A stretch of DNA of 64,000 nucleotides, taken from the NCBI GenBank assembly GCA_029891345.1, contig CM057002.1, forward strand, positions 16,382,295-16,446,294, in the 5' to 3' direction. This DNA comes from Dryococelus australis (lineage: Eukaryota; Arthropoda; Insecta; Phasmatodea; Phasmatidae). A program made the position numbers and the translations under genes. This document shows, piece after piece, positions 12,088 through 21,824 of this stretch; within the stretch, counting starts at the first letter, position 1, and every line of letters starts with the position of its first letter. Under the pieces are notes generated by a model, which saw only the letters and a program-made list of their open reading frames with translations, was not told the origin of the DNA and did no database searches.

Positions 12088-13148
12088 AATTAAATGTGAA
12101 CAAGACAGTGTGGTCATACATATGACACTGGCTAACAGCCAGTGGCGCTAGAGCCCATGACGGAGCTCACCACGCATGTGTCACGTGATGCGCAAAGAGG
12201 CCAATAATTTTGAACTTTCGTATAAATGTTATTTGCAGTGTAAAATGTGTTCTATTGTATCTGCAGTGTTTAATATGTCTTAAAATGTTTTAAAGTGTTT
12301 GTACTAATTTTAAATTGTTTGGTTATAAAATTCAAAGTGACTGCGGCACCGAGAATAAGAACACTTAATATTCCGGCATGAACGCCATCATAAAGAGACA
12401 CTAAAATAATATTGAAATTCATAAGAAAATTATAGAAATGTAAAACAATATCTAATTTAATTTGTGCCATTTTATTTTCAATATTAAGAAATTTTACTTG
12501 GCGTGCATAGCACTTCCGCTTATGTTAAACCCATAGGCGGCCATGGTTGGCCCACGCGACGCTTGTCTCTGGACAGTTTTCGAGGAGAGCTGGCGAGGTA
12601 AGAGACGTCATGTACACACTACAACTTTTGTTCACTGATTTAGGTTTCCGTAGTTAATGTAGTTTACCGGTTAACCTTTGCTTGCATATGTTTTGTAAGA
12701 CATTTTCCCCAATATCATGCTTCCGCTTTATTAATTTCTTGCATCCTTGTGGCATTTTGAACTTAATTGAGGAGGAGGAGAAAGATGTCAGAGAGGTCAC
12801 GCAACCCGTGAAACATGAATCAGGCACCATCCGTCTATGTTTATGGTGTTTCATTGTAACTTCTGCATTATTGCTAACACAATTTTAAGGGCTTTATATT
12901 TATGTATGTATTTGAGAGTAATTTTCATGTTAGAATATTTTAAGGCGATATTGCATATAACCATGTGGCCGACCGACGCCATGTCTTTGTACACGCCATT
13001 GTTGCATTTGAGAGCTTATTTTGGTAACACTGTATGTGTAATCATTTATTTCCTGGTTCTATGTCAACTTTATTCAGGGTTCAATGTATTTTTCACATAA
13101 AATGATGCTTTTTTGTACTTGACCACGCTGTCACAGTAAAGTTTGATT

Positions 13149-14105
13149 TTACCGCCATCAGGCATGTTACATGCCTGTAACTACTGTGATCGTACAGAGA
13201 ATAATTTTCTCAGCAAGAATTACCTTTTGTCTGAATTTAGTTTGCCATTTCCACCCAGAAATATGCAATTTCCCCTGCACCACGTGATCCGCTACGAACT
13301 TCATCCAGCGGCATCCGTGCCATCTAAGCTTGTTTTCACACACGTGTGCATTTATTGTGAATATTCATCTCGTGTCCCATCTTGTTTCATGTATCATTTA
13401 AGGGTTTATGTAATTGTGTAATTAGTGTCCGGTACAATTATTCCCTTCCTAGCCGGCTCTGTGCATAGGCCGTCACCGCACTACCCACGTGCTGGAGGGC
13501 GAGCCCCAACGAGTTTGCATTAGTGTTGCCAAATAATCACGCATGTTAATGTGTATTGAGGGTATTCATTTGTAATTCACTGTGCCCTGTCTTCAGGGAA
13601 AAACCATCATCAGTCCAACCTAGCGGCTGTCGGCCCTCTTCCCTTGTGAAGGCTGTGCTTTCACGCACCTCTGTGAGATCATCCATCCAGGCGTGCGCTA
13701 GAGTAATTGCGGGATGGGAGCACCCAAGTGGAATTGGCTAGTCATGACCGAGATGACTATTTCATTGGCATGTTGATGTGTATGAATAATATCAATAAAA
13801 CAAGTCTACAGTGAACTTATATCTTTATTCAGCAGTGACAGTGTCCTAGCCACATATGTTTTATTAATTGTTTATTTCAAGTGATGTTTAGTAAAAAGTT
13901 TAGTATTACCAACGTGTTTGTAAGTACACATGGGTGAGACAGACACACAGAACCCACAGCATCCCTGAGAACCCTGAGTCTCAATAGTGCAGTGATTGGG
14001 AAGCACCGCTGGCACCCAAATTACCAGTAAGTATTTGTGTCATTGTTCGTCTCATGTCTCACCCGACGGCGTCATACACAAAGCATCAATTACATGAAAA
14101 TACAC
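13149..14105 (-). repeat. Right inverted arm of the 11.2-14.1-kb element
   Basis: Reverse-complement partner of the left arm. Its inner part (13149-13320) is also found, inverted, at 8900-9080 at the start of copy 1, which shows that copy 1 once had an arm as well. Confidence 0.65.
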
Positions 14106-14129
14106 AGAACCCTCACTGAAATAATACAT

Positions 14130-14965
14130 AGAACCCTGATATTAATTATGGCACACATGATATTAAATAAATAAACCCTCAAAGCGCATGGATGGCACAG
14201 ATACTGACTTGGCGGCTGTTAACCACGTGGTCGCAAATTATGTGGCTGATTCAAAGTTGTGCGGGCCGCATGGCCTCTCTGACATCTTTTCTCCTTTCCC
14301 CTTGTTTACATTTAAAAAGCCACAAGGGCACAAATTATTAGGTTAAGCAGAAGCATAATGCTGGGGAATGTCTGGCAAAACGTACGCAAGGCAAAGGCTA
14401 ACTGGTATACTAAAAGTGAGGTATTGTAATCTACATCAGTGCAAAAAGTTTGAAGTGCATATGTGACAGCGTCTTACCTCGCCAGCTCTCCTCGACGGAC
14501 TGCCCAGGAGCAGGGTACCGCGGACCTACCACGGCTGCCTACAGAGTTCACACAAGCGGAAGTGCTATGCACGCCGAGTAAAACTGTTATCTTTTAAAAT
14601 AATGGCACATAAATAATTTAAATATAAATTTACATTATACATTTAAATGGAGAATTTTCTGTATTCATTAAATGTCGTTTATGACTGCATTCATGCCGGG
14701 ATATTAACCTTCTTATTCTTTGTGCAGCGCACATTTTGAATTCATAACCAAACATTGTGCAACAATTCCAAACATACATTTTAGACACTTAAAACACTTG
14801 CAAACCTGAAACTAAAACAAGATACATAATTTACATTTCAAATAAATATTCCATTACGGGAGAGTTCAGGATATGGCCTCTTTGCGCACGTGTGTGCTCA
14901 CATGTCACGTGAGTGGTGAGCATCGTGATGGTCATAATGCGGCTGGCTGTTAGCTGGCATCAATA
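14130..14965 (-). repeat. Copy 3 of the element centre, directly after the right arm
   Basis: It aligns in direct orientation with 9181-10115 of copy 1 and inverted with 12121-13000. It lies immediately to the right of the right arm, so the locus reads arm, centre, inverted arm, inverted centre. It ends at about 14965 after a GGCTGTTAGCTGGC block that matches the complement of 12130-12145. Confidence 0.7.
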
Positions 14966-16938
14966 TGTAAAATAACATAATGAAAGGAGAACCTAAATTT
15001 TAGTTTATGCTTGTTAGAAATTTAGCCTTTAATCTCTGTTGCTTAGAGTAAAGTATTTTAGTTTTTTGTTCTGTTTGAAAATGCTCAGTGCAATTGTTTT
15101 ATTGATTGATGGAATATAAAAGGTTTTTGGTAAAAAGGAATTTTAACTATTGTGAAGCCTCAAGAACACTTGATTTCGTAATATGTAATGCAAATTTTGA
15201 ATCAATGTGGTTTATATTAGAAGATATGACTATTGAAATAACATTTATAGTAGAATGGATTGGTTTTACATCAAGAACAGTTTCATATTAAATTTATGGT
15301 AATGTATAAAACTTTTATTACTATTCTGAGAACCCAAAGTCAGAGGAAAAGTAAACAAATTTTAAGTCATCCACATTGATTGATCTTGAATCCCCAGTGG
15401 AATCCTGAGATATTAATTCATTTTACAAGTGTCTGAAATTTTAACAAGGGATTGTGGAATACAGATAAAATTATTCAAATTGACACGTGCCCAGATACTG
15501 ATTGCTTGGCACGATCGTCATGGCTTTATTGCGCTCAACCAAGTGCGCTAGATTGGGGATTTTTGGACCTTTGGCAACGTTTATGACTGAAGAATTTGTT
15601 GGTATGTGTCGGTTTACGAGTTGGCACAAAGTCGTTAATTACTGCCTTATTCCCCGTGGAGGGTCGGCTTATTGGTAGCTGACAGGAGGTGTTAGTTTTA
15701 CCTAGCTTACTCTTATGTTCTTCGGCCGGTTGGTGAAGTTGGGGCTGCAGTCCTCGGGTTTCAAGTAGGTTGTACTGTGCCGGCTCACATAGTACTGTAG
15801 GTTCCAGGCCACTGACTCTTGGCTCCAAAACCCGGCGTTGGCTATCCCATATCTGGTTTCCGTTCCGTACACTATTACCCTCAGAACGGGACGGTAGTCT
15901 AGGCTCGTATGGACGTGCGGTGGAAAGGATATGTAGTGAAACACGGGAGCAGTCTGTGTTGCTCGTAGCCTTAGTGAGGCAGTGCGGTCCCATTCTGCCT
16001 GTCTTTACTTCCTACTAGGAGCTATGGTAGACCGCTGCTTGGCAGCAAGGTGAGCTGCCTTTTGCTCTCTACGCTGTCAGCTGTGTCTTACCTTAAAAGA
16101 CATAGAGCTTGGTTCGCCGCCGAAAGAGACACGTCATGCACCACAGACGAGAAGCTATTTCCTATAATAGTGTATTTCCAGTAGTCGCAAGAGCTCAGTG
16201 CTTCAGAAGCCCCCCCCCCCCCCCCATAGCGGGCAGACCAGTAGCATTGAGCCATGTGGGCCACCACTATTTCTACTGGACATGGTAGCCAGCCAAGGCC
16301 AAGCCGCAACAACCCAAGCAAATACCCCCTCCAGCACATAGGTGTTCTGGTAGGAATAGAAAAGGTGGCTGTATAATGTGTATCTTCAGGATGGGTGGAC
16401 TCCAGAAGGGGGTCCCCAGACAAAGCTAGTTTGGATTGAAAAATACCCGGTTCCTGTCGGCAGTTTCACAGTGCGAATCGTTCCTAGCTGGCGAAGTGGA
16501 TATTACTCTAGGAATAAAAACTTGTGGCTAAACAAAGCTGTATTTATTGAGAACTCAATAAATACAGTGAAACATGATATCTCCTACCAAGCAGGCGGTA
16601 TACTGAAAATAACCTACGTTAGCCAGGTGTAGGCGACCAGGTTAGAGGGCTAGAGGGGAAGTTGAACTAGTAAACTGAATTAATTAATACTGAACAAAAT
16701 CTGTCTAGATAACGGGTGTCTAAAAGAGACAAAAAGAAATTAAAGTTCCCTTGCTCTAGTAGCAAGGTGTATTGGTGTTTGCAGTGAAGCTTCTGATGGC
16801 TGTTTGTTGTTGCTGTCACTGAAGCCTTAGGTGATGACAATGGTAGAAGCTACTGGTGGTTGTCGAAGACTGTTGTTGTCGCAGGGAGCAGCTGTTGGTG
16901 GCTGCTGAAGACTTGACGTTCGCTGTAGGCCTCACCAC
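14966..16938. other. Unassigned sequence, no gene recognised
   Basis: Frames at 15535-16018 and 16088-16632 have no recognisable motifs and overlap on both strands. A run of about 18 C residues lies near 16207-16225. The GC content rises between about 15490 and 16480, which may mark an old element, but no homologous copy was noticed in the window. Confidence 0.3.
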
Positions 16939-17109
16939 TACGAGAAAGATGTTAGAAGTCTTTTACGGTTTTTAGAAGCTGATATTGTTGATTGGTATGA
17001 AGAAGTTTTTCAAGCTTCAAAGGAGTGTGTTGAAGAGGGGACTGTGAGAGAAAGTGATGAGATGTATAATGATGATGATAAAAGTTTTGTTTATAGTGTT
17101 TTGAGTTAG
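16939..17109 (+). CDS. Orphan open frame, possible terminal exon or transposon fragment
   Basis: An open frame without ATG runs to TAG at 17107-17109. It is acidic and looks protein-like: RSLLRFLEADIVDWYEE is followed by FQASKECVEEG and an Asp-rich tail. Upstream, CGCTGTAG at 16921-16928 could be a splice acceptor, although the frame stays open back to a TGA near 16905. I do not recognise the family. Even codon use and the absence of low-complexity bias favour real coding origin over chance, but 56 codons is short. Confidence 0.3.
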   Translation, partial: YEKDVRSLLRFLEADIVDWYEEVFQASKECVEEGTVRESDEMYNDDDKSFVYSVLS

Positions 17110-17639
17110 GACTACCCATAATACTGATTATGTCAGATGATTCTGTGTAACGTATTAATTTTTATATTACAACTGTTTCCACTTCATTTTCATTGTGTGT
17201 TTTATTATAACTAGTAATATCACTTTTTGTTTTATTTCCTGTCATTAACATTTAACTTTTATTAATGTACAACCTAATGCTTTTCTAAACACAGTTAAAA
17301 AGAATCAAATAGAACCACTAACACTCGCTTTACTTTAAGAACACAGCAGTCTACGCCAAAAGGGCATATAAATAAACATGCCCGAAAAAGGGCATATGCA
17401 GGCGTTCTTGATTTTGCTCTTATTTTAATATTCTCTTACAACAAATTAGATATGACATTATATCATAAAATATGACATTTCATTTAAACTTTTTTATTAT
17501 GGGGTCCAAAGTTGACAATTTGGTTGTATAAAGCTACAATGATGCAAAATCTTTAAACCTCATTTTCTCAAAACCAATTTATCCTGTATATGCCCTTTTT
17601 ACATAGAACTCCTCAATTCCAATTAATACCTGGTTCAAT
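17110..17639. other. AT-rich spacer, nothing recognised
   Basis: The sequence is A/T-rich with a repeated short phrase, AGGGCATAT, near 17361 and 17390. No coding or structural feature is supported. Confidence 0.3.
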
Positions 17640-18201
17640 TCACATAAGTTAGCAAAATTAAGAGCTACTCATACCTACCCTGTTCTTGCTTCATAAAATA
17701 CTAGGCCTACATTCTTTCATACCTTGCTACCTTTACAAGCAGTTTTCCTACCTGAAGGATTGCCACCCACTAAACATGCATTCTACAAAGCCAACAGTAG
17801 ACTGCTAATATTGCTACAGAAGACCAATTCTATTTGAGCTCCTTCACTGTTGCATCAAAGGCATGGAACAGCCTGCCAATTGTACACAGAACTATTCAAA
17901 AGTCTCAGTAAATAAGTACTTCCTTCATCATCCCAGTGGAAGACAGGATGAAATCTACATTTCACGAAATTGTGTTCATGCATGTGTTCATGAGTGAGTA
18001 AATGAAAGAGTGAGAGAGTAATTCAATTGTATATTTGGTGTGTTTTGTATTATGATACATACTTATAAGTTTTAATTTGTACCTAATATATTTGTATGAA
18101 TTTCTAGCAAGTTGAAGTGAATCTGTAATGGATCCGGTGTAAGAAAAGTTGACTAGCCTATGCCTTAACTGTGCCTTTAAGCCGTTAATAAATAAATAAA
18201 T
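17640..18201 (+). mobile_element. 3' end of a non-LTR retrotransposon
   Basis: A frame near 17848-17908 reads FTVASKAWNSLP, then a stop soon after. This is the typical C-terminal end of many jockey/CR1/RTE-type polymerases (the WNxLP motif). About 290 bp of 3' UTR follow, ending in a short AATA tandem tail at 18186-18201, a common LINE tail. The upstream coding part is largely unreadable. The clade is not determined. Confidence 0.6.
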
Positions 18202-18690
18202 GTGAAACAATAATCCTTGTCAAGCAGGAGGTACCTAGGGCTTAATGTCTAGTCAATAACTAGATATGCTGTGAGGTAAAATGAAGTAAAGCGGAGAGGT
18301 TTCGGCTCTTCTTGAAATTGGATTCTTGAGAGCGAATGTTGGTGAAGCAAGGTGAGTATGGCGCACTGCTAGGGTGGGGGAGAAAACAGGCACTTCCCTG
18401 GCCAGCCAGCTGCATTGTCCAGCACAATTCCTACGTGCAAAACTCTGGGAGCAACCCATCAGGTGAAATGGATCAAGTCACTATTAGACAGACAAGCCAG
18501 AATTTGGAAAGAATCCGCCTTCTTGGTTTGTGGTAATGAATAAGCCCAGCATTTGCCTCGAACAACTACGGCCGGGAAAAATGCATCAGTATACAGGCTG
18601 CAGCGTATGTAACGACGGCGCCATGATCGTATAGGGGGCGTTACAGTGAGCAGTCTCAAGGAGAGGGAAGGCTAGTAGTAGGGATGATTG
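18202..18690. other. Unassigned sequence upstream of a TATA-like element
   Basis: No gene is recognised. A donor-like AAG/GTGAGT is present at about 18348-18356 (GCAAGGTGAGTATGG), and the region is less AT-rich than its surroundings. It could be the 5' part of an LTR or a host promoter, but no partner sequence was found. Confidence 0.25.
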
Positions 18691-18694
18691 TGAG

Positions 18695-18702
18695 TATAAA
18701 TA
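18695..18702 (+). promoter_or_regulatory. TATA-box-like element TATAAATA
   Basis: TATAAATA is followed by a GC-richer stretch (AGGCGTGTGCGAGGACGG) where transcription would start. The following kilobase has no clear host exon and contains AATAAA at about 19675, so this may be the promoter of an LTR rather than of a host gene. It lies in the same orientation as TM2D3, about 8 kb before its first recognised exon. Confidence 0.3.
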
Positions 18703-19596
18703 GGCGTGTGCGAGGACGGTTGGGCAGACACACGCCCTACTGGCGAGCGAGAAAAGACCAAGGGTAAGGTGGAGCCCTCCTTGGTCAAGAAGAGATTGGG
18801 TGTTGTCCGACGAGAGAGTTAAGTATGAACTATGAAATAAGGTTGGGAGTAAGACTTAGTCTGTGGAGGAGCAGTGTCTGAACTTATAACTTTCAGAGTC
18901 CCGGAATGAACTAAGCAGATTTCATTCACGTTAACCAAACTTAGTGGCCGGAGGAGTGAATATGCTTTTGCGACAGCAGAAGGAACTTATAGTTTTTCAC
19001 TCGTGTGCTGGATGAGCTATGTGGGACTTGTAATTTACGAGGGACAGTTCGCGAAGGAAGGTGTTTTATATCCGTAGTAGAAGGAGTGAGACAGTTCTGG
19101 AACAGTGGCAACCCCAGGGATGAAACAACAGAGTCAAGTATTGGGAAGTCGTCGTGTTGGAAGGGGAAAAAAAAAAAAGATTTTATGGGAACTTGGACTG
19201 AGACTTGGAGTTTGGTGTGTATGTGTGTGGATTATGTGAAGTGTGGAAAGGCAGTACCGACCACCTGTGTTACCGTGGGGAGAGTATCCCTTGCCTGATC
19301 TACTAGTTGGAGGAGTGAATGTCCTGTGATGGAAGTGCGAACCATTCCTGGATATCGTGGGGAGAATATCCTCAGACACCACAGGTTGTCTGGTGTGGAG
19401 GTTGGTGTAACTGAAATCTCTATCCAAGGGTTTTGTAACCAGGTAAAGAGGGAAACGTAAGAAGGGAGAGTACTTGAGACTGCTCTCTACAGGGTTTTTG
19501 GAGCGAAGTACGTTTAATTTGTCTCCAAACTGTTAAAGTTTACCAAACAAGCTATATTTTTTTTTTCGGATATTGTACAAATAATCTAGGGTTCTA

Positions 19597-19762
19597 TTTT
19601 GTAAAAACTCATGTGTATTGAGAACAGATAGTCTTGTAAACTGTTATTGGACACTGTACATTGTTCAAACTACAAATAAATTTTGTAAAATTTGAGTGTA
19701 TTGAGAAGAAAAAATTCTGTAAACTGGTATTCTGTTGGACCTTACATTGTCCCAACTCAGAT
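19597..19762 (+). repeat. Imperfect 84-bp direct repeat, two copies
   Basis: Unit 1 begins at 19597 and unit 2 at 19681, both with TTTTGTAAAA, then a GTGTATTGAGAA block, a CTGTAAACTG-like block and GTACATTGT/TTACATTGT. The copies differ at many positions. Such repeats are common in retroelement LTR tails. Confidence 0.65.
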
Positions 19763-21766
19763 TCTGCGTTATTGTTACATTGTCAACATGTGTGCATTTT
19801 TTGGTGAGTTAAAGGTATAATTTTGACTTTTGAAAGAGTGGTTTCTAAGGTAGTGTTCACACTCGTTTTTCCCTGCTTGAACACAGTTATTGCAAGTACG
19901 TTATTAACACTAAATTACACTGATGATGTAGAAGATGACAGTTGGATCACGTTTTGTTTTTTATCCTGTCTATACCTCGTGTATGTACAAAGAGGCACAA
20001 GGAGGTGTGGTAGTTGGTTGTGAACCTGTGGTTGAAGACCACGGTCACAATGTCCTCGTGAAGTTTTAAAGAGAACGCCGGAGTGAAATTAAAATAAATT
20101 AATAACCATAAATTAATCACGTTTTGGCAGACAAACAGAGCACTTTTCAATAAAGAAAATTCTTAGAAACTTACAGATATGGCCGTGGCAATACCTATGT
20201 TAATTAATAAGATAGGAATTGTATTTCCTCACTCAACACTTCTCCAGCGCTAGAACGTCTTCTGCTGCTTGTCATGCGCTCTCATCAACATGAAATTCAA
20301 AACAAAAACATACGCCTATATCTTTGGATAAAAACCTTCGTCGATGAGCGTAATTTTACGCAAGTTATACGATTTCTTCTTCTTTTTACAACAGTGAAGG
20401 AAAAAAAATTTCACAAAGTTTTAATTATTCTTAAAAACATCCCAGGTTTTCCATGTTGGCAGCAGTGCCAAGTAGAGTAAATGTATTTTTTTTTTTAGGC
20501 ATGAAGGTTTTTTTTTCATGAAGAATCGGAGGAGGGGGGGGGGAAGTGATTTGTAATTCGTGATGTTACGTGTTGGCATTTGCTGCACCATTATTTTAAT
20601 ATTGTGTTTTTTAGGGAATGATGCGAAATTCAGAGATGTAGAAATAGGTAAATAGTTATTCACTTACGTATGTTTTAGAATTAATTTAATGTGAAGGATT
20701 GTGTTGTTTGGTTAATTTTTTGTTTATTTATTTATTTGAGATTGCCTATACCCGCCAAGGCTCCTATAAAATAGGCCGTACAATAAATTCTTATTGCGAT
20801 AAATAATTGGTATAAAATGAAACAAACTATGAAAGGTGGTGCAGAAATATTGTTGTAAACTACTTGTGGTTTGGCAGAGCAGCAAGACAATAGACTGGAC
20901 TAAATGTATGTACAATTTGGGGGAACAAAATGATGTGGTAAAATTGGTCCGGCCCTACGCGTCTTTTAACGCGTGTGCTTCGGGAGGCAGAGTGGTGCAT
21001 GAAACCACAGTTCGGTGGTGATACTTTGGAACTAGAGAAGGGAGGGGAAGTTTCAGAAAACTCCACAATGTAATAATCAAAACTTTTGAGTAACAGTGAT
21101 GTACTCACGTATGTTGCTGGTGCATACAACTACTTGGTGGCAGAAGGAAGTTGTGCATACACATACTTTTGTTACAAAATTGAGGGGGAAACATGAATTA
21201 TGTCAGGCATCCAGCAGTATGTAAATTGGTAAGCGTCCAAGTAACACCCTCTGCATATCTGACGTGAATCTGCAGATAGATGCACGCATTCACTCTTCAT
21301 TCGTAAATTCCAATTTTTCACATGGTATAATTAGGAAAATACTGATAGGGAATGTAATAAGACTCGCCTCACCATGTACCACACTATCTTTGATACAGTA
21401 GCTATCTTAGTTGAAATTTCTCCTTGCTAATGGTAAATGCTAATGAACATACTGTTTCACTGTTTACTGCACCTAGCCATCAGCGCAGGATCAAGGGTAA
21501 TAACGCGGTGTCTTGTGTAAATGACGGGTTATTACCATTGTGTCCTTACTATTTTATTTTTTCGAAACACCACATACATCAGAAAAACATAAATCCATTA
21601 CGGTGACCATATATACTTCAAAATAAAACACATTCAACACGCTTCATGGCAGTTTGTGTAAACAATGTTATGCTATCTGGGGACATTAAAATAACTTCTG
21701 TGCACTAAGCATACAACGTTTAACACAATTACATATTTACAGCTTGGGAGGTCTAGTAGAAGTATA
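19763..21766. other. Unassigned AT-rich sequence
   Basis: No coding region is supported. There is a G-run near 20530-20541, and a segment at about 20715-20790 (TTTATTTATTTATTTGAG...) that looks like the tail of an old retroposon on the minus strand. A hydrophobic frame at 19823-20023 lacks an ATG. Confidence 0.3.
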
Positions 21767-21767
21767 T

Positions 21768-21788
21768 ACACACACACACACACACACA
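21768..21788 (-). repeat. TG/CA microsatellite forming the 3' tail of the LINE
   Basis: The tract of about ten AC repeats directly abuts the end of the LINE 3' UTR. CR1 elements typically end in short tandem repeats, so it is best read as the tail of the element and not as a chance microsatellite. Confidence 0.6.
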
Positions 21789-21824
21789 ATTAGGCTACCG
21801 CCCGGTGGCGAGCTCTCTCAACTC

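Larger units (their letters stand above)
11195..14105. mobile_element. Element with inverted arms of nearly 0.9 kb (foldback/MITE-like)
   Basis: Left arm (about 11195-12087) and right arm (about 13149-14105) are diverged reverse complements. Pairs of matching blocks include GATCCGCTA..CCAGCGGCATCC (right arm, 13286 onward) against its complement at 11925-11950, and GGGTGAGAC..ACACAGAACCCACAG (13930 onward) against 11335-11360. The outer ends carry CACCCGACGG/CCGACGGGTG. The roughly 1.06-kb centre (12088-13148) is related in inverted orientation to 8885-10130 and 14130-14965. No transposase is visible. Long arms with a non-coding centre resemble foldback or non-autonomous DNA transposons; a class cannot be fixed without terminal duplications. 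Confidence 0.7.

Noticed and set aside
12549..12605. ATG frame ending in a GTAAGA donor as a host first exon
   Set aside because: The same donor region is present in the other repeat copies, so it is better explained as part of the repeat; kept only as a finding.
15535..16018. Minus- and plus-strand frames of 152 and 82 codons
   Set aside because: No recognisable motif; overlapping frames on both strands suggest compositional effects.
19823..20023. Hydrophobic frame that might be the missing TM2D3 signal peptide
   Set aside because: There is no ATG in frame (a TGA lies just upstream), and no donor in the phase needed to join 26727.
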